Below are positions 16,550 to 25,029 of a stretch of DNA of 64,000 bases, piece after piece. The translations under genes and the position numbers were made by a program. The notes under the pieces were generated by a model that was given only the letters and a program-made list of their open reading frames with translations, was not told the DNA's origin and did not search any database. Each line of letters opens with the position of its first letter. Position 1 is the stretch's first letter. Origin of the DNA: Paucibacter sp. Y2R2-4 (GTDB taxonomy: Bacteria; Pseudomonadota; Gammaproteobacteria; Burkholderiales; Burkholderiaceae_C); the NCBI RefSeq assembly GCF_025717535.1, contig NZ_JAJIRO010000006.1, forward strand, positions 290,147 to 354,146, read 5' to 3'.

Positions 16550-17941
16550 TCAGCGCTTCTTGACCGGACGGGTCCAGCCGGGGATGGCCACCTGTTTGCC
16601 GCGCGCCACAGTCAGCTCACCTGCCGCCACCGGTTTGGTGACGGTTGAGCCGCCGCCGATGGTGGCGCCAGCGCCGATGGTGATCGGTGCCACCAGCACG
16701 CAGTTGCTGCCGACATGGACGTCGGCACCGATCTCGGTGCGGTGCTTGTTGGCGCCGTCGTAGTTGGCGGTGATGGAGCCGGCGCCATAGTTGACGCGTT
16801 CGCCCACCGTGGCGTCGCCCAGATAGGCCAGGTGGTTGGCCTTGGCGCCCTTGGCCAGGGTCGAGTTCTTGACCTCGACGAAGTTGCCGATGTGGACTTC
16901 TTCGCCCAGGTCTGCGCCGGGGCGCAGGCGGGCGAAGGGGCCGATCAGCGCACCGGCGCCGACCTTGGCGCCGCCGGCCTTCTCGCCGTCGATATGGGTG
17001 AATTCATGGATGCGGGCGCCGGCGCCGATGCTGGCATTGCGGATCACACAGTTGGCGCCGATGCGCACGTTGTCGCCCAGGACGACAGTGCCTTCAAACA
17101 CGCAGTTGACGTCGATCTCCACGTCTTGGCCGCATTGGAGCGAGCCGCGCAGATCGAAGCGGCACGGGTCGGCCAGGCGCACACCGGCTTCCAGCAGCGT
17201 TTCAGCCTGCTCCAACTGGAAGCGGCGCTCCAGATCGGCCAGCTGCACCGGGCTGTTGACGCCCAGCACTTCGGTCTCGTTCGGTGCGGCAATGCCCAGC
17301 ACCGGCACGCCTTCGGCCACGGCCATGGCGACGATGTCGGTCAGGTAGTACTCGCCCTGGGCGTTTTGATTGTTCAGCTGGCTGACCCAGCGTTTCAGCG
17401 CGCCGGTGGGCGCGGCCATCATGCCGGTGTAACCCTCGCGGATGGCGCGTTGCTCGGCGCTCGCGTCCTTGTGCTCGACGATGGCCAGCACATTGCCGTC
17501 CGCTTGGCCGCCCTGGCGCACGATGCGGCCGTAGCCGCTCGGGTCGCTCAGGTGGATGGTCAGCAGCACCAGGGCCTTGCCATCACAGGCTTGGACCAAG
17601 GCTTGGGCGGTGGCTTGCTTGATCAGCGGCACATCGCCGTTCAGGATCAGGGTCGTGCCCTCGTCCTCGGGCAAGGCCGGCACGGCTTGCTGGATGGCGT
17701 GGCCGGTGCCCAGCTGGGGCATCTGGCGCACGAACTGCACGCCGGGGCCGGCGACTGCAGTTTCCACGGCTTCGGCTCCATGGCCGGTGATCACCACATT
17801 GCGCTGAGCCTGCAGGCCCTGCGTCATGTCCAGCACATGGCGCAAGAGCGAGCGGCCAGCCAGTTTGTGCAAGACCTTGGGCAAGGCCGATTTCATGCGG
17901 GTGCCCTTGCCCGCGGCCATGATGACAATGTTCAGCGACAT
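16550..17941 (-). CDS. glmU: Bifunctional GlmU: UDP-GlcNAc pyrophosphorylase / glucosamine-1-phosphate acetyltransferase
   Basis: Makes UDP-N-acetylglucosamine for peptidoglycan and LPS. The N-terminal nucleotidyltransferase domain shows [20 protein letters not shown] at residues 8-27, [12 protein letters not shown] near 73 and NGDVPL near 100. The C-terminal half (about 250-463) is a left-handed beta-helix of hexapeptides with [20 protein letters not shown] and [19 protein letters not shown], which carry acetyltransferase residues. The ATG at 17941 was chosen because the protein then begins [12 protein letters not shown] as in the family; 463 residues is normal length. A stem-loop sits just upstream of the start. 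Confidence 0.97.
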   Translation of the reverse strand: MSLNIVIMAAGKGTRMKSALPKVLHKLAGRSLLRHVLDMTQGLQAQRNVVITGHGAEAVETAVAGPGVQFVRQMPQLGTGHAIQQAVPALPEDEGTTLILNGDVPLIKQATAQALVQACDGKALVLLTIHLSDPSGYGRIVRQGGQADGNVLAIVEHKDASAEQRAIREGYTGMMAAPTGALKRWVSQLNNQNAQGEYYLTDIVAMAVAEGVPVLGIAAPNETEVLGVNSPVQLADLERRFQLEQAETLLEAGVRLADPCRFDLRGSLQCGQDVEIDVNCVFEGTVVLGDNVRIGANCVIRNASIGAGARIHEFTHIDGEKAGGAKVGAGALIGPFARLRPGADLGEEVHIGNFVEVKNSTLAKGAKANHLAYLGDATVGERVNYGAGSITANYDGANKHRTEIGADVHVGSNCVLVAPITIGAGATIGGGSTVTKPVAAGELTVARGKQVAIPGWTRPVKKR

Positions 17942-17948
17942 AAAAGAG

Positions 17949-17974
17949 TTGCGGCTCCGTCTGAGAAGCCGCAA
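17949..17974 (-). promoter_or_regulatory. Stem-loop in the glmU leader
   Basis: Read on the minus strand, TTGCGGCT and AGCCGCAA form a perfect 8-bp stem with a 10-base loop, followed by CTCTTTT and then the glmU ATG seven bases after the stem. The stem plus short T tract resembles a weak terminator or an attenuator, and would occlude ribosome access to glmU. Confidence 0.5.
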
Positions 17975-18041
17975 TTATGGCGGTGCTGCGCTGCAGGCCA
18001 GTGACAGGGCACCGCTGGCGCGGTGTCAGCCTGCCACTTTG

Positions 18042-18668
18042 TCAGCGCATCACTTGGACGCTGACGCGGTGCGGCTCGGTGCGCACCTTGGGGAAGTCAC
18101 TCATCGCTGCTTCAAACATGGCGCCCAGCAAAGCGCTATTGCCCGGCACCGAGCCTTCATTGCTGGCGCGGGCCTCGTACAGCGGTTCCGAGCTGGCCCG
18201 GTCGCGCAGCAAGACCGCCACCGAGCGTTCATAGCGCCGGTCCATCAGGTCGGACGGGTGGTAGAGATAAGCATGGCGGCCCGGCGCGCCATAGCGCCAG
18301 TAGTTGTAATTGCCATGCCAACGCCACCACAGCGGGTCATCCCAAGGCGCGTAGTCTTGGGCGCGGATGCGCTGGCCCAAAGAGACCAGCACATCGGCGC
18401 TCTTGGCGTCCTTGCTTTCGCTGAAGCCGGCCTTCAAGAGCGCCGCGCGGGCGCTGTCTTCGGCCTGCGTCTGCAAGTCCGCGCGTTCACCGCCACCTTG
18501 TTGTGAAGGCAGGCGTTCAAAGTAAAAGCTGCCTGGCTTACGCCCCTCAGGCCAAGCCCCGAAGCTGGCGACCTCGCTGCTGACCATATACGGCCCGCTG
18601 CAAGCGGAGAGGCCCAGCACTGCGAGGCCGGCCAATCCGGTCAAGACGATGCGACGTTGCGTTTTCAT
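18042..18668 (-). CDS. DUF4136 lipoprotein
   Basis: 208-residue outer-membrane or periplasmic lipoprotein. The ATG at 18668 follows AAGGAG with ideal spacing, and the lipobox LGLSAC comes at about residue 23. The body matches DUF4136: FGAWPEGRKPGSFYFERLPS, the repeated ADVLVSLGQRIRAQDY pattern and a Trp/Tyr-rich loop (WWRWHGNYNYWRYG). The Arg/Asp-rich C-terminus ends in a beta strand. The function is unknown. It sits 56 bases downstream of ttcA and 100 bases upstream of glmU on the same strand. Confidence 0.85.
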   Translation of the reverse strand: MKTQRRIVLTGLAGLAVLGLSACSGPYMVSSEVASFGAWPEGRKPGSFYFERLPSQQGGGERADLQTQAEDSARAALLKAGFSESKDAKSADVLVSLGQRIRAQDYAPWDDPLWWRWHGNYNYWRYGAPGRHAYLYHPSDLMDRRYERSVAVLLRDRASSEPLYEARASNEGSVPGNSALLGAMFEAAMSDFPKVRTEPHRVSVQVMR

Positions 18669-18724
18669 CAGAGTCTCCTTGGGTTTGACGCCCATTTTGA
18701 TCCTGCTTGTTTGACCGTTTGTGA

Positions 18725-19690
18725 TCAATCGGTCGTGGTTTTGTCTCGGTGCAAGGTGATCACCGAGCTGGCGGCCTGTGGCGGCGCGCAGCTTTCCTCT
18801 TCATCAAAGGCGATGTCCCCGTTCGCATCGGGCAGTCCGGTGGCTTTGAGGGTTTGGAAGGGGAAGAGATCCCGGTCCATCATGTGTGAAGGCACGATAT
18901 TGCCCATGGCGGTGAACATGTTTTCAATGCGGCCGGGGAATTTCTTCTCCCAGTCATTGATCATGGCCTTGACTTGCACGCGCTGCAGGTTCTCTTGGCT
19001 GCCACACAGATTGCAAGGAATGATGGGGAACTCGCGATGCGCAGCCCAGCGCACCAGATCGGGCTCGGCCACATAGGCCAGCGGCCGGATCACCACATGC
19101 TTGCCGGTGTCGCTGACCAGTTTCGGCGGCATGCCCTTCATGCGAGCGCCGAAGAACATATTCAGCAAGAGCGTGACGATGATGTCGTCGCGGTGGTGGC
19201 CCAACGCAATCTTGGTCGCCCCTAACTCTTCAGCCACGCGGTAGAGGTTGCCACGGCGCAGCCGCGAGCACAGCGAGCAAGTGGTCTTGCCTTCAGGCAC
19301 CAGGCGCTTGACGATGGAGTAGGTGTCGGCCTCTTCGATGTGGAAGGGCACGCCGCGACTCTTCAGATACTCGGGCAGCACATGCTCAGGAAAGCCGGGT
19401 TGCTTTTGGTCCAGATTGACGGCCACGATCTCGAAGTTGATCGGTGCACGCTGCTGCATATTCAGCAGGATGTCGAGCAGCGAATAACTGTCTTTGCCGC
19501 CGGACAGGCAGACCATGACCTTGTCACCCTCTTCGATCATGTTGTAGTCGACGATGGCCTGGCCCACCTGGCGGTGCAGGCGCTTGGACAGCTTGTTGAT
19601 CGCCAACGAGGCCTTCGCGCTCGGTTCTGCGCCGGGCTCGGCGGCCGTTTCAGTGGGCGCGGCGGCTTCGAGAATTTCAGGGTTCATCAT
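18725..19690 (-). CDS. ttcA: tRNA 2-thiocytidine(32) synthetase TtcA
   Basis: ATP- and Fe-S-dependent thiolation of cytidine 32 in tRNA. The PP-loop motif SGGKDS is near residue 62, and the cluster-binding CxxC pairs are [13 protein letters not shown] and [15 protein letters not shown], as in characterised TtcA. GHHRDD marks the second ATP loop. The start ATG 19690 lies in ATGATGA, overlapping the folB stop, which suggests translational coupling; ATG 19687 is an equal alternative. The first 30 residues are Ala/Glu-rich and vary in the family. The C-terminal tail of about 30 residues is also species-specific. Confidence 0.96.
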   Translation of the reverse strand: MMNPEILEAAAPTETAAEPGAEPSAKASLAINKLSKRLHRQVGQAIVDYNMIEEGDKVMVCLSGGKDSYSLLDILLNMQQRAPINFEIVAVNLDQKQPGFPEHVLPEYLKSRGVPFHIEEADTYSIVKRLVPEGKTTCSLCSRLRRGNLYRVAEELGATKIALGHHRDDIIVTLLLNMFFGARMKGMPPKLVSDTGKHVVIRPLAYVAEPDLVRWAAHREFPIIPCNLCGSQENLQRVQVKAMINDWEKKFPGRIENMFTAMGNIVPSHMMDRDLFPFQTLKATGLPDANGDIAFDEEESCAPPQAASSVITLHRDKTTTD

Positions 19691-20097
19691 GCTTGCGAGG
19701 CGGCTTCGGGTTTCAGGCCAAACACTTCCACGCCGACCGCGTCGCAGTCGGGGTAGACGTCGGGCTTTTCGGTCGAGACGCGGGCGGCTTTCACCATCGG
19801 GTGCTTGAGCATCAAGGCCAGCACGTCGTCGCACAGGGTTTCTTGCAGATGAATATGGCCTTGGCTGACGCGCTCGGCAATGCTGCTGCGAATGAAGTCG
19901 TAGTCCAGCACTTCATTCAACTCGTCGTGCTGGGGCGTGGACAGGCGCAGAGGGATGTAGAGATCCACATTGATCAGCACGCGCTGCTCGCCTTTTTTCT
20001 CGAAGTCGTGCACGCCGATATTGATATTGACCTCGTAATTGCGCAAAAACAGGCGGCGACAGTCGAGCAGGGAAGGGTGGGCAAGAGAGCTGTGCAT
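19687..20097 (-). CDS. folB: Dihydroneopterin aldolase FolB
   Basis: Converts dihydroneopterin to 6-hydroxymethyl-dihydropterin in folate synthesis. The 136-residue protein carries [20 protein letters not shown] near the N-terminus, [28 protein letters not shown] core and [20 protein letters not shown] near the C-terminus. The active-site Glu is expected in the QET segment and the Lys in the TEKP segment. A TTG at 20112 could extend the N-terminus by five residues; neither start has a strong ribosome binding site. It follows the pteridine-reductase-like gene by 21 bases and overlaps ttcA. Confidence 0.93.
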   Translation of the reverse strand: MHSSLAHPSLLDCRRLFLRNYEVNINIGVHDFEKKGEQRVLINVDLYIPLRLSTPQHDELNEVLDYDFIRSSIAERVSQGHIHLQETLCDDVLALMLKHPMVKAARVSTEKPDVYPDCDAVGVEVFGLKPEAASQA

Positions 20098-20118
20098 AAG
20101 ACGATGAGGCAAGGGGAA

Positions 20119-20901
20119 TCAGTGGCCCGACGTGGCGGGGGTGGTGAGAAACATGACATCGCGCGCTTGCGCGCTGAGGTGCTGGCCACCATCGACCAGC
20201 AAGGTGGTGCCGGTGACCGCACGAGCCTCGATCAGATAGCGTACGGCTTGCGCGATGTCTTCGGGCGTGGACGAGCGTTGCAGCGGCGTCATGCGGTGGG
20301 CTTGGGCGAATTCGCTGTCGGCCATCGGCCCGGAGACCAAGGTGACGCCAGGCGCCACGCCGCAGACCCGCAGTTGCGGGGCCAGGGCTTGCGCCAGCAA
20401 GGTGGTGGCGCTTTCCAGCGCCGCTTTGGAGAGCGTATATGACAGATAGTCCGGATTCGGGTTCCAGAGCTTTTGGTCCAGCACATTGACGACGCAGGCG
20501 CGCGCTTCAGCGGAGGGCAAGGCACGGCGCAGCGCGCGGGCCAGCACGATGGCCGGCCCGGTGTTGGCGCGCCAATGCAAGTCCATCGAGGTGTAGCTGA
20601 AGCTCTCGATATCGTCGTACTCGAACAGCGAGGCATTGTTGACCACGGCGTCCAGGCGGCCGAAGTGCGCCATCACGGCGGGCACCAGGCCCTCGCAGTC
20701 GGCCTCTTGGGCCAGGTCGGCGCCGAACAGGGACGCGCGCGCACCCAGGGCCTGCAACTCGCCGGCCAAGGCTTCGGCCTCGGCGCGCGAATGGCGGTAA
20801 TGCACGGCGATGTCATAGCCGTGGCGGGCCAAATCAAGCGCCATGCTGCGACCCAGGCGGCGCGCGCAGCCGGTGATCAAGACGACGGGACGTTCATTCA
20901 T
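20119..20901 (-). CDS. FolM/PTR1-like pteridine reductase (SDR family)
   Basis: NADPH-dependent short-chain dehydrogenase of 260 residues. The cofactor motif is TGCARRLG (TGX3RXG) instead of the usual TGXXXGXG; this Arg variant marks PTR1 and FolM, which reduce dihydropterins or dihydrofolate. NNAS is present near 90 and the catalytic YxxxK is YTLSK near 158, within NVLDQKLWNPNPDYLSYTLS. Immediate linkage to folB supports a pterin/folate role. The precise substrate (dihydromonapterin or dihydrobiopterin) is inferred from family, not seen. Confidence 0.88.
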   Translation of the reverse strand: MNERPVVLITGCARRLGRSMALDLARHGYDIAVHYRHSRAEAEALAGELQALGARASLFGADLAQEADCEGLVPAVMAHFGRLDAVVNNASLFEYDDIESFSYTSMDLHWRANTGPAIVLARALRRALPSAEARACVVNVLDQKLWNPNPDYLSYTLSKAALESATTLLAQALAPQLRVCGVAPGVTLVSGPMADSEFAQAHRMTPLQRSSTPEDIAQAVRYLIEARAVTGTTLLVDGGQHLSAQARDVMFLTTPATSGH

Positions 20902-20960
20902 CCGCGGATTATCTCAGCCGAGCCGGATTTCGGCCCGCTGGGGGCGAAGAAGCCCGCAGA

Positions 20961-21590
20961 TCAGCGGCCGAGGGCCTGGCTCTGCGGCCGCCGTAGCGCC
21001 CTCCAGACACGCCAGCCGAGCAGGGCGGCGACCACCGCCGCGTACAGCAGCGGCTCGCCAAAGTTCTGCTTGCCCGCTCGCATCCAAAAGAAATGCAGCA
21101 GGCCGATGCCGGCAATCAGATAGACCAACTTGTGCAGCTTTTGCCAGGTTTTGGCGCCCAGTGCCTTGATGGCGCGATTGAAAGAAGTGGCCGCCAGCGG
21201 TAGCAGCAAGAGCCAGGCCGCGAAGCCCATCAGGATGAAAGGTCGCTTGAGAATGTCTCGGCCGATGTCGGCCAGCGCCAGGCCCATGTCCAGCCAGCCA
21301 TAGGCCAGCAAGTGCAGGCTGGCATAGAAGAAAGTGAACAGCCCCAACATGCGCCGAAAGCGCGCCAGCGCCGGTAGATTGAAGACCGTGCGCAGCGGGG
21401 TGATGGCCAGCGTCAGGCACAGAGCCCGCAAGCTCCAGTCGCCCAACTGCCGTATCAGCGTCTCGGCCGGGTTGGCGCCGAGCTGATCGTGGGCTGCGCC
21501 CCAGACCAGCGCCGCCAAGGGCCACATGCAGAAAAGAAACAACAAAGGTTTGGCCGCGGGGTGCAGGCCCCAGGCATTGATCTTGCGCAT
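20961..21590 (-). CDS. msrQ: MsrQ heme-binding membrane subunit of methionine sulfoxide reductase
   Basis: 209-residue inner-membrane b-type cytochrome (ferric-reductase-like domain) that passes electrons to MsrP in the periplasm. About six membrane segments are visible. Likely heme ligands are the His residues in FYASLHLLAYGWLD, TWQKLHKLVYL and GLLHFFWM. It begins 12 bases after the msrP stop, forming the standard msrPQ pair. Confidence 0.95.
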   Translation of the reverse strand: MRKINAWGLHPAAKPLLFLFCMWPLAALVWGAAHDQLGANPAETLIRQLGDWSLRALCLTLAITPLRTVFNLPALARFRRMLGLFTFFYASLHLLAYGWLDMGLALADIGRDILKRPFILMGFAAWLLLLPLAATSFNRAIKALGAKTWQKLHKLVYLIAGIGLLHFFWMRAGKQNFGEPLLYAAVVAALLGWRVWRALRRPQSQALGR

Positions 21591-21602
21591 GCCGACCGTG
21601 AC

Positions 21603-22601
21603 TCAGTAGTTCTTTTTCAGGTCCATGCCGGCGTAAAGCTGTCCGACTTGCGCCTCATAGCCGTTGAACATCAGCGTTGGGCGCTTCTTGGCAAACAGGC
21701 CGTCTTCGCCAATGCGGCGTTCGCTGGCTTGGCTCCAGCGCGGGTGATCCACCTGCGGGTTCACATTGGAGTAAAAGCCATATTCCTGTTGCGCGGCTTT
21801 GGTCCAGCTGCTGACGGGTTGCTTTTCGACCAAGCGAATCTTGACGATGGACTTGGCCGACTTGAAGCCGTACTTCCAGGGCACGACCAAGCGTACGGGC
21901 GCGCCGTTTTGATTGGGCAGCACCTCGCCATACATGCCAAAGCTCAACAGGGTCAGCGGGTGCATGGCCTCGTCGATGCGCAGGCCTTCAACATAGGGCC
22001 AGTCCAGCGAACCATTGCGCAGGCCAGGCATTTGGCTCTTGTCGGCCAGTGTGGTGAATTCGACGAACTTGGCCTTGGACGTGGGTTCCACTTTTTTGAT
22101 CAGCTCGGCCAGTGAGTAGCCCACCCAAGGGATCACCATCGACCAGCCTTCGACGCAGCGCAGCCGATAGATGCGCTCTTCCATAGGGCTGAGCTTGAGC
22201 AGACTGTCCAGGTCAAACACCATGGGCTTGCCGACCTCGCCCTCGACACTGACGGTCCAAGGGCGCGTTCTCAGGCTGCCGGCAGTGCGGGCCGGGTCGG
22301 CCTTGTCGGTGCCGAATTCGTAGAAATTGTTGTAGCTGCTGGCGTCTTGGTAGCGGGTCGGCTTGTCCAGGGTCATGGCTCCGGCCACCGCGCTGCGGGC
22401 ACCGGGCAGCTTGGCCAACTTGCCGCCGCCCGGCACTTGCGCCAATGCCTCTCGACCGGCCCAGGTGGCCAAGGCGGTGCCGGCGCTGCCTGCGGCCATG
22501 ACTTGCAACCATTGCCGGCGTCGCAGATAGACCTCTTGTGGCGTGATGTCAGAGCCCAGAATCTGGGATCCGAAGGCGGAAAGAAGCTCAGCACGGCGCA
22601 T
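21603..22601 (-). CDS. msrP: MsrP periplasmic methionine sulfoxide reductase, molybdopterin subunit
   Basis: Repairs oxidised methionine in envelope proteins. The 332-residue protein has an N-terminal twin-arginine signal ([20 protein letters not shown], residues 27-46) for folded export. The sulfite-oxidase fold is marked by [14 protein letters not shown] near 90-103. The molybdenum-ligating Cys149 sits in [19 protein letters not shown], and [13 protein letters not shown] lies near 240. The start ATG 22601 has AAAGG upstream. In E. coli msrPQ is induced by hypochlorous acid; a palindrome in this promoter region may be the operator here, but no YedVW-like regulator is adjacent. Confidence 0.96.
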   Translation of the reverse strand: MRRAELLSAFGSQILGSDITPQEVYLRRRQWLQVMAAGSAGTALATWAGREALAQVPGGGKLAKLPGARSAVAGAMTLDKPTRYQDASSYNNFYEFGTDKADPARTAGSLRTRPWTVSVEGEVGKPMVFDLDSLLKLSPMEERIYRLRCVEGWSMVIPWVGYSLAELIKKVEPTSKAKFVEFTTLADKSQMPGLRNGSLDWPYVEGLRIDEAMHPLTLLSFGMYGEVLPNQNGAPVRLVVPWKYGFKSAKSIVKIRLVEKQPVSSWTKAAQQEYGFYSNVNPQVDHPRWSQASERRIGEDGLFAKKRPTLMFNGYEAQVGQLYAGMDLKKNY

Positions 22602-22630
22602 GGCAGCCTTTATTGGTCAAGTTGCAATGA

Positions 22631-22646
22631 CTGTCAGTCGTGACAG
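22631..22646. promoter_or_regulatory. Palindromic candidate operator upstream of msrP
   Basis: CTGTCA-GTCG-TGACAG is a perfect 6-bp inverted repeat, about 30-45 bases upstream of the msrP ATG, inside the 148-base gap to the upstream binding-protein gene. The location fits a repressor or activator site. Confidence 0.5.
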
Positions 22647-22749
22647 CAGGGCCAAAGCTTACGGCTTGCTAGAAATTTCCGCTCAGTGCGGGCCTATTAT
22701 GGGGCGCAGAAAACTCTAACTCTGCCGATCGAGCCCGCCGCGCCTGGGT

Positions 22750-23583
22750 TCATGGACCGTCGTTCCAACCCATCGGGCATGACACCGACTTCATCAAGGC
22801 GGCATGCTCGCCGCTGTCCTTGAGGCGTTTGAGGCCGCGATTGAAGTCGGCCAGCAGCCCTGCACTGCGCGGGCCTTGCGGAGGCAGGATCAGATGGGTG
22901 GTGAAACTATCGGTCAGTGCGCGCGGATAGGCCGCGAACTTTGCCGCTTCGCTGGGCTTGAAGTGCCGGCTCAAGAGGTCGCACGCGACATTGCGCTCCA
23001 TGGGCATGGCGTCCATCCGCCCCAGCAACATTTTGCGTAAGCCGGCCAGATCGGTGGGCGTGGCGTCGCCCTTGATCTCGCCGCTTTTGATCAAGTCCCA
23101 GAGCTCGGGTGTGTAGGTGTAGTCGCGAATGAAGCCGAGGGAGTAGGCCTTCAGGTCCTTCATTTCGCGCCATTGCAAAGGTACGGATCGACGGTGCACG
23201 ATCAGCCATTGCTCGGTCAAGACGTTGTCGCTGAGCAAGAAGTCGCGCCGCCTCTCGGCGGAGGCGCCCCAGTAGGCCGAGGCGTCGAAATGCCCGGCCT
23301 TGGTTTCTTGCTGGGCCCGCGGCCAGGGCAGAAAGTGGTACTCCACTTCATGGCCGGAGAGCGCAAACGCGCGGCGCACGATTTCCAGCGCAATGCCCTG
23401 GTCCGCGCGTGACTGCGTCGCATAGGGTGGCAATTCGCCGGTGGCGATTTGCAAGGGCGCGGCCAGGGTCGTCGGGCTGATCAGGGCGCCCCAGCCGGCC
23501 AATGCCAGGATCAGGCCCCGACCCCAGGCACGCAGCGGCTCAATGGAAGTGCGACTTCGCGCGGCGTGTTGCGAGGGGGGCAT
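22750..23583 (-). CDS. Family 3 extracellular solute-binding protein
   Basis: 277 residues with a long n-region and hydrophobic signal segment (about 22-42). The mature part has the SBP_bac_3 pattern: LQIATGELPPYATQ, QGIALEIVRRAFALSGHEVE and FDASAYWGASAERRRDFLLS, the last corresponding to the loop that contacts ligand. Relatives bind amino acids, but many solo proteins of this shape have sensing roles. No permease or ATPase is nearby. It begins 33 bases after ccsA on the same strand, so it is probably co-transcribed by read-through. Confidence 0.82.
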   Translation of the reverse strand: MPPSQHAARSRTSIEPLRAWGRGLILALAGWGALISPTTLAAPLQIATGELPPYATQSRADQGIALEIVRRAFALSGHEVEYHFLPWPRAQQETKAGHFDASAYWGASAERRRDFLLSDNVLTEQWLIVHRRSVPLQWREMKDLKAYSLGFIRDYTYTPELWDLIKSGEIKGDATPTDLAGLRKMLLGRMDAMPMERNVACDLLSRHFKPSEAAKFAAYPRALTDSFTTHLILPPQGPRSAGLLADFNRGLKRLKDSGEHAALMKSVSCPMGWNDGP

Positions 23584-23616
23584 GAGCCGCTGGTTTCTGC
23601 TGTTTGCGTTGGTTGC

Positions 23617-25029
23617 TTACAGCGTGCCGTAGGAATGCAGACCGGACAGGAACATATTGACGCCAAGGAAGGCAAAGGTGGTGATCACCAAGCCGCACAA
23701 GGCCCACCAAGCCGAGACCATGCCGCGCAGGCCTTTCATCAGGCGCATATGCAGCCAGGCTGCATAGTTCAGCCAGACGATCAGGGCCCAGGTTTCTTTC
23801 GGGTCCCAGCTCCAATAACCGCCCCAAGCCTCGGCGGCCCAGAAGGCGCCCAAGATGGTGGCAATGGTGAAGAAGGCAAAGCCCAGGGCGATCGACTTGT
23901 ACATCAGGTCTTCCAGCGTCGCCAAGGCCGGCAGGCGCGCGGTCAAAGGCTTGCGCAAGGCCACGCAAACGCCAAAGAAGACCAACAGCCCCGTCATCTT
24001 GCGGGCCCAGCCGTCCAGGCCCTGAATGGTTTCAGGCGGCAGGTCGGCGGCGAAGAAGCGGGCCGCCAAGATGGCGGCAATCAGGCCGACGGGCAGGCCG
24101 ATCAAGCCGATCAGCAGCGCGCGTTGCGAGGCGGTCTTGAGCAGATAGGCCATGGCCACCATGGCCGCCAGGGCGAAGGTGCCGTAGCCGACGAAGTTGG
24201 CCGGCACATGGATTTTCATCCACCAACTTTGCAGGGCCGGCACCAGCGGTTGAATTTCATGCGCTTCGCGGGCTACCGTGTACCAAAGCAAAAAGCTCAC
24301 TGCAGCGCTGATCACCAACAGGACATAGGCACCCAGGGCGCGCGTCTTGAAGCGGGCTTCGTAGTAGAGGTAGAACAAAGCCGTCATCCAGCAAAACAGC
24401 ACGAACACTTCGTAGAGATTGCTGACCGGGATGTGGCCGATGTCGGGGCCGATCTGGTGACTCTCAAACCAGCGCACCAGGGTGCCGACCAAGGCCATGA
24501 AGACCGCGCCCCAGGCCAGGCGCGAGCCAATCGCTTCGGCCGCACTGTTCTCGCCGTTCTTGACGAAAAAGCCGCCCCAGTAGAACAGTGTGCTCATGAA
24601 GAACAGCAAGCTCATCCACAAGATCGCGCTTTGGCTGGAGAGGGCGTACTTGAGCAAGAAGACCTTGTCGGCCGCCGCCAAATCGGCGCCAAAGGCGTCG
24701 CTGTGTTGTCCGTAAAGATTGATGGCCAGCAAGCTGGCAGCGCCGGCGGCCAGCACCAGGATGCGCAGCGGACGCCAGAACCAGCCCAAGGCAATCAAGG
24801 CCGGCATGGCGAAGATCAGAATGCCCTCTTCGTAGCCGTCCATCGATGCACCGTAGCGCGAGAAGGCGAACAAACCGCCGGCAATGATCAGGGCGGCGAA
24901 CAGCCAGTCAAAGACGTCGCGGCCTGAAAAGAAGCCGCGCCGCCCGATATGAATGCTGGCGCTTGGGGCGGAGCCTGAGTTGTTGCTGGCGCTGGAGGTG
25001 GGGCTGACGGTGCTGCTGGCGGAGTTCAT
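23617..25029 (-). CDS. ccsA: CcsA/ResC-type cytochrome c biogenesis heme handling protein
   Basis: Integral membrane partner of ResB in System II, which exports heme and ligates it to apocytochromes c. 470 residues with about eight membrane segments. The periplasmic WWD-type heme-handling motif is visible as WGGYWSWDPKETW near residue 405. The variable first 30 residues are Ser/Asn-rich. The start codon overlaps the resB stop (ATGA), so translation is coupled. System II fits a betaproteobacterium. Confidence 0.94.
   Translation of the reverse strand: MNSASSTVSPTSSASNNSGSAPSASIHIGRRGFFSGRDVFDWLFAALIIAGGLFAFSRYGASMDGYEEGILIFAMPALIALGWFWRPLRILVLAAGAASLLAINLYGQHSDAFGADLAAADKVFLLKYALSSQSAILWMSLLFFMSTLFYWGGFFVKNGENSAAEAIGSRLAWGAVFMALVGTLVRWFESHQIGPDIGHIPVSNLYEVFVLFCWMTALFYLYYEARFKTRALGAYVLLVISAAVSFLLWYTVAREAHEIQPLVPALQSWWMKIHVPANFVGYGTFALAAMVAMAYLLKTASQRALLIGLIGLPVGLIAAILAARFFAADLPPETIQGLDGWARKMTGLLVFFGVCVALRKPLTARLPALATLEDLMYKSIALGFAFFTIATILGAFWAAEAWGGYWSWDPKETWALIVWLNYAAWLHMRLMKGLRGMVSAWWALCGLVITTFAFLGVNMFLSGLHSYGTL

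Noticed and set aside
16715..18004. 429-codon open frame opposite glmU
   Set aside because: Repetitive Gly/Ala/His/Asp composition typical of the reverse strand of a beta-helix gene; GlmU on the other strand is certain.
23449..24927. 492-codon plus-strand frame opposite ccsA
   Set aside because: CcsA with its WWD motif is clear on the minus strand; the reverse frame is Gln/Gly/His-rich without domains.
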